A stretch of DNA of 64,000 nt from Roseovarius faecimaris (GTDB lineage Bacteria > Pseudomonadota > Alphaproteobacteria > Rhodobacterales > Rhodobacteraceae). Below are positions 28,201 to 36,679 of the stretch, piece after piece. Each line of letters begins with the position of its first letter. The stretch's first letter is position 1. Location of the stretch: contig NZ_CP034348.1 of NCBI RefSeq assembly GCF_009762325.1, positions 2,548,501 to 2,612,500 of the forward strand, read 5' to 3'. Below the pieces are notes generated by a model. It was not told the DNA's origin, searched no databases, and worked only from the letters and a program-made list of their open reading frames with translations. The translations under genes were made by a program, and so were the position numbers.

Positions 28201-29282
28201 ATCCCGCAGAAGCGATCGACCTGGTGATTTCCAAGACCGCCCCGCGTGAATATGTCCTTCAGGGCGACGTGGTTCCATGGGTGATCGAGGTCACGAATAA
28301 CGGTGTCGTCGACACGCAAACCGTCAATGTGATCGACCGTCTTCCGGCTGGCTTCCTCTATCAGGACGGCAGTGCCACCATCAACGGTGCGGTCGCAACA
28401 GTCACGGTCAATGACGGGGTCGTCGCCTTCCCGCCGGTCGATGTCGCGCCCGGTGCAACCGTAGTGCTGCAATTGTCGACCTTCGTGTCGAGCAGTGTGC
28501 AGCCGGGCATTCACACCAACTATGCTGACCTGATCGATCCCGACGGGAATGTTGAGACGGCATCAGCCTCGGTCGTGCTCTCGGCGGAACCGGTGTTTGA
28601 CTGCGGGACCGTGATCGGCAAGGTGTTCGACGACGTGAATCAGAACGGATACCAGGACGAGGCAAGAGAGCCCGGTATTCCGGTGGGTCTGGTTGCGAAT
28701 GACGATATCTATCTCGGCGGCAAGGGCGGCAAAGGCAAACTTGCCCCGCCGGCGCGCGTCGAACCTCAGGGCGAGCCAGGTATTCCCGGCGTGCGCATCT
28801 ACACGGTCAAGGGCGAAGTCTATACCACGGATGAGCATGGGCGCTTCCACGTGGCCTGCGCCGACCTGCCGCGCGATATCGGCTCGAACTTCACCATGAA
28901 GATCGACACGCGGTCGCTGCCGGCCGGTTACCGGCTGACCACGGAGAACCCGCGCGCGGTGCGCCTGACGCCTGGTAAGACGACCAAGCTGAACTTTGGG
29001 GCCACCATCTCGCGTCTGGTCCGGATCGATGTCGCGAACAATGCCTTCATTCCGGGCAGCAACGATCCGAAACCCGAATTCACTGCGGCCCTGGCGCGTG
29101 CTGTGATGAAGTTCAGCAATCAGCCTTCGACCGTGCGGATCAGCTATCTGCTGAAGGGCGAGGACAACCGGACTGCTCGGGTGCGCATGCGCAAGGTCGA
29201 AGCAGAGTTGCGGCAAATTTGGCGCAAGGAAGGGAAATTCAGGCTTATGGTTGAAAAAACGCTTCAACGCCCCAAGGGCTGA
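19275..29282 (+). CDS. giant repetitive DUF11-type surface adhesin
   Basis: The start at MRFLAYN follows a GGGGG ribosome site; the protein has 3335 residues. The first 56 residues form an unusually long signal peptide with a basic N region, ending in ASAAQA before QDG. Residues about 57-620 contain prealbumin/SpaA-like and DUF11-like beta modules with recurring CTFTN or CTLTN ends. Next come 18 nearly identical 120-residue modules (DUF11/DUF7507 type, each with VTVVNTGNV and EVGETWTYTGTY), then one diverged module. The C-terminal part has two SdrD-like B domains (FDDVNQNGYQDEAREPG) and an end resembling part of an OmpA-like domain. There is no LPxTG motif. Secretion is probably Sec-dependent with outer-membrane anchoring. 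The next gene encodes a beta-barrel partner. A cell-surface adhesion or biofilm role is inferred. Confidence 0.85.
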   Translation: MRFLAYNLIKTFLFASVRKGLSQFIRTRVLSKLVSGAAALCALAWVVLMSASAAQAQDGVWGFADPNYSPAGNCVANNAELISITPDPGSAQGSCTSINDTIQLPVDVTYSLNGNNVRDLLIAYGVGGSGTIAWDDCLAQPGASDTDGLTDIDGDTCLDGAGLVGTYTISRIIDVGCDLDNDGTIDSGTAVDLWAAWKSNNNGGELFDVTSPQCFGPTGGTVLSIAPKLTVAKTTVNGTGTFNFTVQGAQNSDPFSLTTTAENTPVLNPNDILPSRTGGGFNNMIITETVPDGWTASAVCTGLTAGVDYTDDGNGVLTINGSAFVDTIPQQVIECTFTNSRDTASLTLDKVVENGVGGTAVESDWTIFASTDGTLANAELSGAGAAGSVDVTGTLTTDTYIIGESPDNADYDLTTVCTGMTNSTFDPGTGELVLAADEDVTCTLTNSYNKSSLTLIKNVINDSGGTAAPGDFTLNYNGIAAAQGVAIEVDPGSFTLTETLVTGYAAGSPDISCVITGTNSSFTSPTLTLAAGEGAVCTFNNDDIAPTYDMAKTADVPAAGAGDTVTYTFAFTNNGDWPISNLTPVDTSFPGLSVIDCGAGATSIASLAAGATESCTATYLVTQDDVDGNGNGTVVPTGTCASGFALVNNATSTAEESAPDADPLTEPDLTNNSATVCLPVRDERYTITKVVDDLEIDAPAPLTYTVTVVNTGNVSLTGAVFTDALLQNGAAQAFTESDLNLSEGANSDGILEVGETWTYTGTYNATQANINDGNDLVNTASIAFDQLPTPQEDSATTTITQNEAYTITKVVDDLEIDAPAPLTYTVTVVNTGNVELTGAVFTDALLQNGAAQAFTESDLNLSEGANSDGILEVGETWTYTGTYNATQANINDGNDLVNTASIAFDQLPTPQEDSATTTITQNEAYTITKVVDDLEIDAPAPLTYTVTVVNTGNVELTGAVFTDALLQNGAAQAFTESDLNLSEGANSDGILEVGETWTYTGTYNATQANINDGNDLVNTASIAFDQLPIPQEDSATTTITQNEAYTITKVVDDLEIDAPAPLTYTVTVVNTGNVELTGAVFTDALLQNGAAQAFTESDLNLSEGANSDGILEVGETWTYTGTYNATQANINDGNDLVNTASIAFDQLPTPQEDSATTTITQNEAYTITKVVDDLEIDAPAPLTYTVTVVNTGNVELTGAVFTDALLQNGAAQAFTESDLNLSEGANSDGILEVGETWTYTGTYNATQANINDGNDLVNTASIAFDQLPTPQEDSATTTITQNEAYTITKVVDDLEIDAPAPLTYTVTVVNTGNVELTGAVFTDALLQNGAAQAFTESDLNLSEGANSDGILEVGETWTYTGTYNATQANINDGNDLVNTASIAFDQLPTPQEDSATTTITQNEAYTITKVVDDLEIDAPAPLTYTVTVVNTGNVELTGAVFTDALLQNGAAQAFTESDLNLSEGANSDGILEVGETWTYTGTYNATQANINDGNDLVNTASIAFDQLPIPQEDSATTTITQNEAYTITKVVDDLEIDAPAPLTYTVTVVNTGNVELTGAVFTDALLQNGAAQAFTESDLNLSEGANSDGILEVGETWTYTGTYNATQANINDGNDLVNTASIAFDQLPIPQEDSATTTITQNEAYTITKVVDDLEIDAPAPLTYTVTVVNTGNVELTGAVFTDALLQNGAAQAFTESDLNLSEGANSDGILEVGETWTYTGTYNATQANINDGNDLVNTASIAFDQLPTPQEDSATTTITQNEAYTITKVVDDLEIDAPAPLTYTVTVVNTGNVELTGAVFTDALLQNGAAQAFTESDLNLSEGANSDGILEVGETWTYTGTYNATQANINDGNDLVNTASIAFDQLPIPQEDSATTTITQNEAYTITKVVDDLEIDAPAPLTYTVTVVNTGNVELTGAVFTDALLQNGAAQAFTESDLNLSEGANSDGILEVGETWTYTGTYNATQANINDGNDLVNTASIAFDQLPIPQEDSATTTITQNEAYTITKVVDDLEIDAPAPLTYTVTVVNTGNVELTGAVFTDALLQNGAAQAFTESDLNLSEGANSDGILEVGETWTYTGTYNATQANINDGNDLVNTASIAFDQLPIPQEDSATTTITQNEAYTITKVVDDLEIDAPAPLTYTVTVVNTGNVELTGAVFTDALLQNGAAQAFTESDLNLSEGANSDGILEVGETWTYTGTYNATQANINDGNDLVNTASIAFDQLPIPQEDSATTTITQNEAYTITKVVDDLEIDAPAPLTYTVTVVNTGNVELTGAVFTDALLQNGAAQAFTESDLNLSEGANSDGILEVGETWTYTGTYNATQANINDGNDLVNTASIAFDQLPTPQEDSATTTITQNEAYTITKVVDDLEIDAPAPLTYTVTVVNTGNVELTGAVFTDALLQNGAAQAFTESDLNLSEGANSDGILEVGETWTYTGTYNATQANINDGNDLVNTASIAFDQLPTPQEDSATTTITQNEAYTITKVVDDLEIDAPAPLTYTVTVVNTGNVELTGAVFTDALLQNGAAQAFTESDLNLSEGANSDGILEVGETWTYTGTYNATQANINDGNDLVNTASIAFDQLPTPQEDSATTTITQNEAYTITKVVDDLEIDAPAPLTYTVTVVNTGNVELTGAVFTDALLQNGAAQAFTESDLNLSEGANSDGILEVGETWTYTGTYNATQANINDGNDLVNTASIAFDQLPTPQEDSATTTITQNEAYTITKVVDDLEIDAPAPLTYTVTVVNTGNVELTGAVFTDALLQNGAAQAFTESDLNLSEGANSDGILEVGETWTYTGTYNATQANINDGNDLVNTASIAFDELPEPQSDSATTTIAQNPAFTIEKVADKDSVGPEAESIDYTITVVNTGNVTLTEVSLVDETTQANLDETQTFPIPLASGPTLVSGDANNDGNLDVGETWVYEASVDVTDSMLQITDSFSPGRITNVATFDALQVDPDSSEAVTDVEPQFVNPAEAIDLVISKTAPREYVLQGDVVPWVIEVTNNGVVDTQTVNVIDRLPAGFLYQDGSATINGAVATVTVNDGVVAFPPVDVAPGATVVLQLSTFVSSSVQPGIHTNYADLIDPDGNVETASASVVLSAEPVFDCGTVIGKVFDDVNQNGYQDEAREPGIPVGLVANDDIYLGGKGGKGKLAPPARVEPQGEPGIPGVRIYTVKGEVYTTDEHGRFHVACADLPRDIGSNFTMKIDTRSLPAGYRLTTENPRAVRLTPGKTTKLNFGATISRLVRIDVANNAFIPGSNDPKPEFTAALARAVMKFSNQPSTVRISYLLKGEDNRTARVRMRKVEAELRQIWRKEGKFRLMVEKTLQRPKG
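21327..27806 (+). repeat. 18 tandem 360-bp repeats inside the adhesin gene
   Basis: Eighteen units of exactly 360 bp (120 codons) run head to tail from 21327. Units 2-17 differ from each other at only three sites that I can see: a synonymous C/T in an Asn-Ala-Thr codon, an ACC/ATC change giving Thr or Ile in LP(T/I)PQED, and one G/A in unit 5 (line 22861). Unit 1 differs slightly (NVSL instead of NVEL). The last unit diverges in its final 60 bp. Near-identity implies recent expansion or homogenisation by recombination. Copy number may be wrong in short-read assemblies. Confidence 0.95.
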
Positions 29283-29370
29283 GGTAGGTTTACCATATAC
29301 AGGCAATTCGAGCGGGCGTATAACAACATAAGCCAATTGCTAAGTTAGGGGAAACTTATTTAGGCGGGAT

Positions 29371-32300
29371 ATGATGCGTGTTTTGAAGATGCCCTTGGTG
29401 CTGGCACTGGTCATGCCAGGCACCACTTTGGGACAACCGATTAGTACAGACTGTACGCTGGTAAATGGAGTTCTTCCTGAAGCGTGCAAACAGCCAAACG
29501 CCGGAACTGTCGTCTCCATGCCAAGAGGCGAAAACACTGAATTAGAAGAGTTTTCCGGAGATCTTGGCGAAGAGGGGTTCTCGATCTCCATCGACGCGGT
29601 CGAGCCGGGAGCCGATCCTGTTGTCCTTGAGGGCAACGCGACGAGAATTAACGAGACGCGGCGCATTGACCGGCTGCTCAGCGATGCCAACGTGCAGGTT
29701 CGCATGGATGGGCTGACCATCGACCAGCGACTCGCCGTGACGACAAGCGACCTGAGAAGCACCTATACCGCCGGTGACACGGTGAATTTCCGGCTTTCGA
29801 CGAATTATCCGGCCTATATTCAGCGGGCAGAGATCAGAATTTCGGAAGCCAGAAACCCCGGCAAGGTGATTGCCGTGGTTCCGGTGACGCCGAATGGCAC
29901 CGCAGATTGGCAGATGCCCGATACCGGCACGACGGATATGCTCTATTCGGCACGCGTCTATGATGCGCGCGGCCGGTATGACGAAACACGCAGCCTGTCC
30001 CTGTCGCGCACATCGCGCCGCTTTGCAGATCCGCAACTGGACGGGCCGATAGTAGCGGCGGGCGAAACCGAAGACATGACGCGCCGCCGGACCATCCCGG
30101 TTCATGGCGGCTCTGTCACGGTGTTCTCCGATGGGCTGGCCCCCGGCAGCAGTGTCACCGTCATGGGTGAACCCGTGCCTGTCGACCAGAATGGCGCGTT
30201 CCTCGTACAACGCATCCTGCCGGTCGGAGATCAGACCGTGCGCGTCGGCGTCGGCCCGAAAGTGATTGAGCGCAATGTCGAAATCCCGAAGGATGACTGG
30301 TTCTATATTGCCACTGTCGATGTGACCATCGGCGAAGAGAGCGGCGACACATACGAAATCGGCCGCGTTGCCGGCTTCGCAAAGGGCAGAACCGCCAGCG
30401 GCTGGAACCTGACCGGTGCGGTGGATACGCGCGAAGGCGATCTCGATGTCATCTTCAGCGATCTAGACGCACGCGAACCGCTGAACCTGATCCGGTCGAT
30501 CCGGGACGAAGACGTGTTCCTGACATTCGGCGACGATTCCACCTTCATCGAGGAAGCGCCGACCTCCGGCAAGATATTCCTGAAGGCCGAAAAAGACGGC
30601 TCGCATGTGCTGATCGGCGATTTCAAGGTGGCCGAGGAGCGTCTGAGCCTTGTTCGCAGCGACCGGACCCTGTTCGGCGCCCAGGTCGTTTATGAATCCT
30701 CGCAAAACCTGACCGAAGAAGGTCGGCCACGGCTGCGCTTCACGGGGTATGGTGCGTCGCCGGACCGCCTGGTTCAGCGCGACGTGTTCGAGGCGACAGG
30801 CGGCACGGGGTATTTCCTCAAGCGCCAGGGCCTGCTCAGCGGTACGTCGAATGTCTATGTTCAGTATGTCGATCCGGTGTCGGGTCGCATTGTCCAGCAA
30901 CAGACGCTGGTCGAAGGGCGGGACTACCGGATCAACCATTTCCAGGGTGTCGTCATTCTGACGCAACCGCTCAGCCCCTATGCCGGGGACACGCTGCTTA
31001 ACGATAATACATTGGGTAAATACGAAACCCGCCTTGTCGTGCAGTACGAATATGTGCCCACCCTGGGCAATGTCGATGGCACGTCCTTCGGTGGACGCGC
31101 CGAAGCCTGGCTGAGCGACAATATCCGCATCGGTTTCTCCGCACAGCACGAAGAAACGGGCCTGGCGGATAACAAGCTCTACGGTGCCGACGTTCTGCTT
31201 CGCAAAAGCGATCTGACCTATATGAACCTGGAAGTCGCGCAAAGCGAGGGCCCGGGTTTCGGCTTCGATACATCGATCAATGGCGGGTTTGACTTCATCA
31301 CCATGCCCACGGTTGGCGCACCCGGAACAAAGGCGATGGCCTATTCCTTCGATGCGCGCGCGGATCTGTCCGAGCTGACCGATGGCCGCGTATCAGGCAG
31401 CTTCTCGGCCTATTACGACTATAAGGAAGCCGGGTTCGTTTCTGCCGATTACAACGTTGCCAACACCCAGACAGCCTATGGCGTTGCGGCGAATGTCGAT
31501 CTCAGCGACCGCGCTTCGGTGCAGCTTGAACATGATCACTATGACGACTCGACCGGCAAAGAGCGTGACGATACCCGGGTTGGCCTGACCTTTGCGCTCA
31601 ACCCGATGTGGACGACCGAAGCGGTTGTTCTGCATACGGACCGCAAGGATCCCCTCGCCCTGCCCGGCCTGAACGGAAGCCGCACAGACGCGGCGCTGCG
31701 TTTCACCTACTCTCCCAATGACGACTTCAGCGCATGGGTGTTCGGTGAGGCCACGCTGGAGCGCAGCGGAACGCTCACCAAGCGGGATCGCCTTGGTTTT
31801 GGCGCGCGTGCGCGCGTGTCGGACAAGATGACCGTCGAAGGCGAGATTTCCGATGGGTCGCTGGGGACGGGTGGCTATGCCAACCTGACCTACGACAAGG
31901 ACGAGCAAACACAGTATTACTTCGGTTACCGGCTCGATCCCGAGCGCAAGCTGGAGGATACGACCTTCTTCGGCAGCGACGGCGGCACCTGGGTGGCCGG
32001 GGCCACCTCTCAGCTGAACGACAATGTGACCATCCGCGCCGAGAACACCTATGATGTCTATGGCAACCGCCCATCGCTGGCGTCGACCTATGGCGTCACC
32101 TACACGCCCAGCGAATATTGGGTTCTGGACGGTGGGATCATCTATGGTGAACGCGAAGACCCGGTGGGTGGCGACCTGCGCAGAGAGGGCCTGACCTTCT
32201 CCGCTCATTACACCAATGAAGATATCACGCAGGCCGGGATTTCGCTCGAATATCACCGCGAGAAGAACAACCTCTTCCCCGCTCAGAATCGCGAAACCTG

Positions 32301-32928
32301 GGGCGCGAGCGGATACCTGAGATATCAGGCGTCCGAAGAGTTCCGGCTTCTGGCAAATATCGACACGATCATCTCGGAATCCAACCAGTCATCCTTCCGC
32401 GATGGCCGCTATATCGAGGGTAAGATCGGTCTGGCCTATCGTCCGATCAACAACGACCGCTTCAACGCCCTGTTCAGCTATACCTATCTTGAGGATCTGC
32501 CGGGCACCGATCAGGTGAATATCGAAGGCGACCTGAACGGACCCCGCCAGAAGAGCCACATTCTGAATGCGGATGTCAGCTATGATCTGAACCGCCAGTT
32601 CACCCTGGGCGCGAAATACGGGTATCGGATGGCCGATGTCGAGACAGTCCGGGGCTCCGGCGTCTTTACCAGCAATACCGCGCATCTGGGTATCCTGCGG
32701 CTGGATTACCATGTGGTCCACAACTGGGACATCATGGTCGAAGCCCGCATTCAGAAGTTCGAAGAGGCGAATGTGACCGAGACAGGGGCCGTGATCGGAG
32801 CCTGGAGGCACTTTGGCAACAACGCCAAGATCGGGGTCGGCTATCAATTCGGCGACGTGGACGACGACCTGCGCTATATCGACGGGCGCAAGGAAGGTCC
32901 GTTCCTGAACATTCTCGCCAAGTTCTGA
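29371..32928 (+). CDS. outer-membrane beta-barrel protein, partner of the adhesin
   Basis: The 1185-residue protein begins with a signal peptide (cleavage near TLG-QP) and ends in ILAKF, where a C-terminal phenylalanine marks Gram-negative beta-barrels. Residues about 110-330 are beta-rich extracytoplasmic modules. From about 560 to the end there are alternating hydrophobic beta strands with aromatic girdles, typical of a large barrel. It lies 88 bp after the adhesin gene with no terminator between them, so the two are probably co-expressed. It could export, anchor or stabilise the adhesin. It lacks an obvious TonB box or plug. Its name is therefore left open, and the exact role is inference. 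Confidence 0.78.
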   Translation: MMRVLKMPLVLALVMPGTTLGQPISTDCTLVNGVLPEACKQPNAGTVVSMPRGENTELEEFSGDLGEEGFSISIDAVEPGADPVVLEGNATRINETRRIDRLLSDANVQVRMDGLTIDQRLAVTTSDLRSTYTAGDTVNFRLSTNYPAYIQRAEIRISEARNPGKVIAVVPVTPNGTADWQMPDTGTTDMLYSARVYDARGRYDETRSLSLSRTSRRFADPQLDGPIVAAGETEDMTRRRTIPVHGGSVTVFSDGLAPGSSVTVMGEPVPVDQNGAFLVQRILPVGDQTVRVGVGPKVIERNVEIPKDDWFYIATVDVTIGEESGDTYEIGRVAGFAKGRTASGWNLTGAVDTREGDLDVIFSDLDAREPLNLIRSIRDEDVFLTFGDDSTFIEEAPTSGKIFLKAEKDGSHVLIGDFKVAEERLSLVRSDRTLFGAQVVYESSQNLTEEGRPRLRFTGYGASPDRLVQRDVFEATGGTGYFLKRQGLLSGTSNVYVQYVDPVSGRIVQQQTLVEGRDYRINHFQGVVILTQPLSPYAGDTLLNDNTLGKYETRLVVQYEYVPTLGNVDGTSFGGRAEAWLSDNIRIGFSAQHEETGLADNKLYGADVLLRKSDLTYMNLEVAQSEGPGFGFDTSINGGFDFITMPTVGAPGTKAMAYSFDARADLSELTDGRVSGSFSAYYDYKEAGFVSADYNVANTQTAYGVAANVDLSDRASVQLEHDHYDDSTGKERDDTRVGLTFALNPMWTTEAVVLHTDRKDPLALPGLNGSRTDAALRFTYSPNDDFSAWVFGEATLERSGTLTKRDRLGFGARARVSDKMTVEGEISDGSLGTGGYANLTYDKDEQTQYYFGYRLDPERKLEDTTFFGSDGGTWVAGATSQLNDNVTIRAENTYDVYGNRPSLASTYGVTYTPSEYWVLDGGIIYGEREDPVGGDLRREGLTFSAHYTNEDITQAGISLEYHREKNNLFPAQNRETWGASGYLRYQASEEFRLLANIDTIISESNQSSFRDGRYIEGKIGLAYRPINNDRFNALFSYTYLEDLPGTDQVNIEGDLNGPRQKSHILNADVSYDLNRQFTLGAKYGYRMADVETVRGSGVFTSNTAHLGILRLDYHVVHNWDIMVEARIQKFEEANVTETGAVIGAWRHFGNNAKIGVGYQFGDVDDDLRYIDGRKEGPFLNILAKF

Positions 32929-32976
32929 TCCAGAGGCGAAGGGCGCCACGCGTCCCGTTAACATCGCGCAATCACC

Positions 32977-33012
32977 ATATAGGGCGTCCAAGAGCTGGGC
33001 GCCCTATATTTT
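32977..33012 (+). terminator. rho-independent terminator after the beta-barrel gene
   Basis: ATATAGGGCG pairs perfectly with CGCCCTATAT across a 13-nt loop, and TTTT follows directly. It closes the adhesin/beta-barrel transcription unit. Confidence 0.85.
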
Positions 33013-33047
33013 GTAGATTTCGCAAACAGAGTGTTTCGGGAAATTAT

Positions 33048-33060
33048 CCATAAATTATGG
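33048..33060. promoter_or_regulatory. palindrome before the lysozyme-like gene
   Basis: CCATAA-A-TTATGG is a perfect 6-bp palindrome 44 bp before the start codon. The half-site AATTATGG also appears twice in the adhesin promoter region (19102 and 19113), so a shared regulator is possible. Confidence 0.3.
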
Positions 33061-33103
33061 TATGTTAGACGATGTATTGATTCGTATTCCTTGGGGGAGG
33101 AAG

Positions 33104-33787
33104 ATGCGAGTTTGTCGTAGACATTTTTTAATTACCTTGCTTTCCACTCTGGGCACATCCGCTTACGCATCTCAGGGGTCGTATTCGCTCAAAGACCGGG
33201 CTCGATGGAAAAGTTTCGGGGTTGAAGACTGGGTTCTCAACGATCCCTTTGAGCGCGCTCTTCCAGGAGCTCAGAGGCAACCCTATTCAAGCTGGTCGCT
33301 GGCACATAGCGAAAGCAGGACGGATCAGGTGCTGGCCCTGATCGGTTTCGCCGAGGCTGGAAAGCTTCAGTATGATGCCATTCACGTGTCTGCCAGACGG
33401 CGCCCACACAAGCGCCCGACTGAGATGACCGTCGGCGAAGTGTTCCACTGGATCCGGAAAACACCGGGCCAGCAACATGCCATCGGTCGGTACCAGTTCA
33501 TCCCGTCCACCCTTCTCATGCTGACAGACCGGGCCAATGTCGCGGCCCAGTCGCGTTTCAATCGCCAATTGCAGGACAAACTGGGTGTGATGCTGCTGCA
33601 TGATGCGGGTTATCGTGAGTTTCTGAACGGCGAAATCACTTTGACCAAGTTCATGGATAATCTGGCCTGGATCTGGGCGGGGCTTCCCCTGCGCAACGGC
33701 AGGTCGGCATATCGCGGGGTTGCGGGAAACCGCGCGACGATTTCAAGAACGTTCTACGCAAAGCAGATGCAAAAGATCTTTTCCTGA
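33104..33787 (+). CDS. exported lysozyme-like protein
   Basis: The start at MRVCRRHF follows GGGGGAGG and gives 227 residues with a signal peptide (cleavage after AYA near residue 22). The mature part resembles phage-type lysozymes of the GH104-like group: Glu84 in GFAEAG is the probable catalytic acid, and HAIGRYQF (about residues 125-132) matches the family GRYQ motif. It should act on peptidoglycan in the periplasm. Its position right after the adhesin and barrel genes, but behind a terminator, suggests local wall remodelling for assembly of large surface structures; that link is inferred. Convergent with the ugp operon. Confidence 0.75.
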   Translation: MRVCRRHFLITLLSTLGTSAYASQGSYSLKDRARWKSFGVEDWVLNDPFERALPGAQRQPYSSWSLAHSESRTDQVLALIGFAEAGKLQYDAIHVSARRRPHKRPTEMTVGEVFHWIRKTPGQQHAIGRYQFIPSTLLMLTDRANVAAQSRFNRQLQDKLGVMLLHDAGYREFLNGEITLTKFMDNLAWIWAGLPLRNGRSAYRGVAGNRATISRTFYAKQMQKIFS

Positions 33788-33881
33788 ACGGGGCCACCGC
33801 CCCTTCCGTGATCTTCAGGCAAGGCTTGTCCACAAATGGCCCGACCGACCGGCGCTGTGCCGCGGTAGAGCCGGGCTATGC

Positions 33882-34886
33882 TCAGACGCGCCGCCCCGAT
33901 GTATCGAAATGCATCTCATCCTTTGCATCCCAGGCAAGCCCCACCTCGGTGCCTTCGGCGGGGATATCGGCCGCCGCCTCCTGGCGTACGGTAATCTGGG
34001 TTCCGTCCGCGCATTTCACATGGATCAGGCTCTCAGCGCCGAGCGCCTCGCTGAACGCCGCGTGACCGTTCAGCTTGCCACTACCGACAGCGGACAAACG
34101 CAGGTGCTCTGGCCGGATACCGATGCGCCGGTCGCCTGTACCGCCGATCAGGCTGCTGGACAGGAAATTCGTCGGAGGCGACCCGATGAAGCCTGCAACA
34201 AACTCGGTCGCCGGATTGGAATACACCTCAAGCGGCGCACCGATCTGGTCCGCGACCCCGCCGTTCATCACGATCATGCGGTCGGCCATGGTCATCGCTT
34301 CGACCTGGTCATGGGTGACATAGAGCGCCGTGACCCCAAGCGCACGTTGCAGCGCCTTGATCTCGAGCCGCATCTGCACCCGCAGCTTGGCGTCAAGGTT
34401 CGACAGGGGCTCATCAAACAGAAAGACCGCCGGTTTGCGCACGATGGCGCGCCCCATGGCGACGCGCTGACGCTGTCCGCCCGACAATTCGCGCGGCTTG
34501 CGCTGCAGATATGGCTCAAGCTGAAGCAGCTTCGCCGCCTCCGCGACCCGCTGCTCGATCTCCGGGCGCGGGGTTTTGGCGATCTTCAGCCCGTAGGCCA
34601 TATTGTCGAACACCGACATGTGCGGATAAAGCGCGTAGTTCTGGAACACCATGGCGATATCGCGGTCCATAGGCTCGACATCGTTCACACGCCGGCCACC
34701 GATCTGTATCTCGCCCGCCGTCACTGTCTCAAGCCCGGCCACCATCCGAAGAAGCGTGGACTTGCCGCAGCCGGACGGGCCGACAATGACGATGAACTCA
34801 CCATCCTCGACGTCAATCGAAACGCCGTGAATGACATCGGTCTTGCCAAAGGATTTCTTCACGTTTTCAAGGGTCAGTGTCGCCAT
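33882..34886 (-). CDS. ugpC: ABC transporter ATP-binding protein (UgpC type)
   Basis: The 334-residue ATPase has Walker [10 protein letters not shown] (about 36-44), signature [15 protein letters not shown], Walker [14 protein letters not shown] and H-loop [11 protein letters not shown]-terminal TOBE-like domain follows, as in MalK/UgpC proteins. It is the last gene of a binding-protein, permease, permease, ATPase operon. By analogy with Ugp it energises uptake of glycerol-3-phosphate or a related phosphodiester. The family also covers sugar importers, so the substrate is not certain. Confidence 0.88.
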   Translation of the reverse strand: MATLTLENVKKSFGKTDVIHGVSIDVEDGEFIVIVGPSGCGKSTLLRMVAGLETVTAGEIQIGGRRVNDVEPMDRDIAMVFQNYALYPHMSVFDNMAYGLKIAKTPRPEIEQRVAEAAKLLQLEPYLQRKPRELSGGQRQRVAMGRAIVRKPAVFLFDEPLSNLDAKLRVQMRLEIKALQRALGVTALYVTHDQVEAMTMADRMIVMNGGVADQIGAPLEVYSNPATEFVAGFIGSPPTNFLSSSLIGGTGDRRIGIRPEHLRLSAVGSGKLNGHAAFSEALGAESLIHVKCADGTQITVRQEAAADIPAEGTEVGLAWDAKDEMHFDTSGRRV

Positions 34887-34891
34887 TTGTC

Positions 34892-35746
34892 TTATTTCTC
34901 GCTTTCGACAAGCCCGCGGATAAAGAGCTTTTGCATCGCCACGACCACGATAACCGGAGGCACCATGGCCAGGATCGACGTCGCCATGATCACAGGCCAG
35001 TCGGCCACGTCATCGCCCGAGGGGAACATCTGTTTGATCCCCATCACGATCGTGTTCATCTCGGGATCGGTGGTGATCAGCAACGGCCAGAGATACTGGT
35101 TCCAGCCATAGATGAAGAGGATCACGAAGAGCGCCGCGATATTCGTCCGGCTCATCGGCAACAGGATATCGAAGAAGAACCGCATCGGCCCTGCCCCGTC
35201 GACACGCGCGGCCTCGGCCAGCTCGTCCGGGACCGTCATGAAAAATTGCCGGAACAGGAATGTGGCGGTGGCCGAGGCGATCAGCGGCAGGATCAGCCCC
35301 TGATAGCTGTTCAGCATTCCAAAATTCGCGATCACCTCATAGGTCGGCACGATCCGCACCTCGACCGGCAGCATCAGCGTCAGGAAGATCAGCCAGAAGA
35401 AGACCTTGCGCCCCTGAAACCGGAAATAGACGATGGCAAAGGCCGACAGCAGGCTGATTGCAATCTTGCCCAACGCTATCCCCAGCGCCATGACCAGCGA
35501 ATTGCCCAGCATTGTCGCCACGGGCGCGTTCACGCCCGAGGTGAGCGCCTTTGCGTAATTGTCGAAAAACTGGTCGCCCGGCAAAAGTGGCATCGGCGGA
35601 CGCACGATGGCCTGCTGATCGACGGTCGAGGCCACAAAGGCCAGCCAGATCGGAAAGAAGATAAACGCCACCCCGATGATCAGCCCCAGATGGGTCAGCC
35701 AGAGGCCCGCGCCGCGTTTTTCGACCATGCCGTTGCGCTCTGCCAT
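34892..35746 (-). CDS. ugpE: ABC transporter permease (UgpE type)
   Basis: The 284-residue membrane protein has six hydrophobic segments and the family EAA loop near residues 195-210 ([17 protein letters not shown]). It overlaps ugpA by one base and lies 5 bp before ugpC, so it is co-translated with its partners. It forms half of the transmembrane channel. Confidence 0.88.
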   Translation of the reverse strand: MAERNGMVEKRGAGLWLTHLGLIIGVAFIFFPIWLAFVASTVDQQAIVRPPMPLLPGDQFFDNYAKALTSGVNAPVATMLGNSLVMALGIALGKIAISLLSAFAIVYFRFQGRKVFFWLIFLTLMLPVEVRIVPTYEVIANFGMLNSYQGLILPLIASATATFLFRQFFMTVPDELAEAARVDGAGPMRFFFDILLPMSRTNIAALFVILFIYGWNQYLWPLLITTDPEMNTIVMGIKQMFPSGDDVADWPVIMATSILAMVPPVIVVVAMQKLFIRGLVESEK

Positions 35747-36627
35747 CAGTAATGCACCCTGCGTTCGATATACTTGAACTGCACCACCGTCAGGATCGAC
35801 ACGATGACCAGCAGGATCACGGATTGCGCCGCGGATGACCCCAGGTCCTGCCCGACGAACCCGTCGGCGTAAACCTTGTAGACCAGAATGGTCGTGGCCT
35901 GTTGCGGGCCGCCGCTGGTGATGGTGTGGATCACGCCGAAGGTTTCGAAAAAGGCATAGATGATGTTCACCACCAGAAGGAAAAACGTGGTTGGCGACAA
36001 CAGCGGAAAAACGATCGTGCGAAACCGCGTCCAGAAATGCGCACCATCGATCGCGGCGGCCTCGATCACCGATTTCGGGATCGCCTGAAGACCCGCGAGG
36101 AAAAACAGGAAGTTGTAACTGATGCGCCCCCAGGCACTGGCCACAACAACAAGGCCCATCGCCTCGCCCTCGTTCAGGACATGGTTCCAGTCATAGCCCA
36201 GAAGGCCCAGGTACCACGTGACCACCCCGACGCGCGTGTTGAACATGAACAGCCACAGCACCCCCGCCACGGCAGGGGCCACGGCATAGGGCCAGATCAG
36301 CAGCGTCCGGTAGGTGCCCGAGCCCTTGATCAACCGGTCAGCGAGAATAGCGAGGTAAAGCGCCACGCCCATCGAAACGACCGTCACAAGAACCGAAAAG
36401 ATCGCCGTGGTCACGAAAGAGGCGCGGTAATAGGGATCCGAGAGCAGAAACTCGAAATTGCCAAGCCCGACCCATTGCATCGACAAACCGAAGGGATCGG
36501 GAATGTACAGGGACTGCCAGATGGCCTGCCCCGCAGGGTAAAAGAAGAAGATCGCCGTGATCAGGATCTGGGGCAGCACCAGAAGCAGCGGCAGCCAGAT
36601 ACCCTTGAAGGTGACGCGTTTTTCCAT
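35746..36627 (-). CDS. ugpA: ABC transporter permease (UgpA type)
   Basis: The 293-residue membrane protein has six or seven hydrophobic segments and an EAA loop ([17 protein letters not shown]). It pairs with UgpE to form the channel. Its gene starts 52 bp after ugpB ends. Confidence 0.88.
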   Translation of the reverse strand: MEKRVTFKGIWLPLLLVLPQILITAIFFFYPAGQAIWQSLYIPDPFGLSMQWVGLGNFEFLLSDPYYRASFVTTAIFSVLVTVVSMGVALYLAILADRLIKGSGTYRTLLIWPYAVAPAVAGVLWLFMFNTRVGVVTWYLGLLGYDWNHVLNEGEAMGLVVVASAWGRISYNFLFFLAGLQAIPKSVIEAAAIDGAHFWTRFRTIVFPLLSPTTFFLLVVNIIYAFFETFGVIHTITSGGPQQATTILVYKVYADGFVGQDLGSSAAQSVILLVIVSILTVVQFKYIERRVHY

Positions 36628-36679
36628 GAGCCATCAAAGGGGCAGCCCCGGCATGTGCCAGGACCGCCCTTTTCTCAGA

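Noticed and set aside
19377..28514. An open reading frame of over 3000 codons on the minus strand, antisense to the adhesin
   Set aside because: Because the 360-bp unit is a multiple of three, one stop-free antisense unit repeated 18 times gives a long frame by default. There is no ribosome site or family match, and the composition is low-complexity.
33790..33803. GGGGC-CACC-GCCCC hairpin between the lysozyme-like and ugpC genes
   Set aside because: A 5-bp stem in high-GC DNA is expected by chance and no T tract follows.
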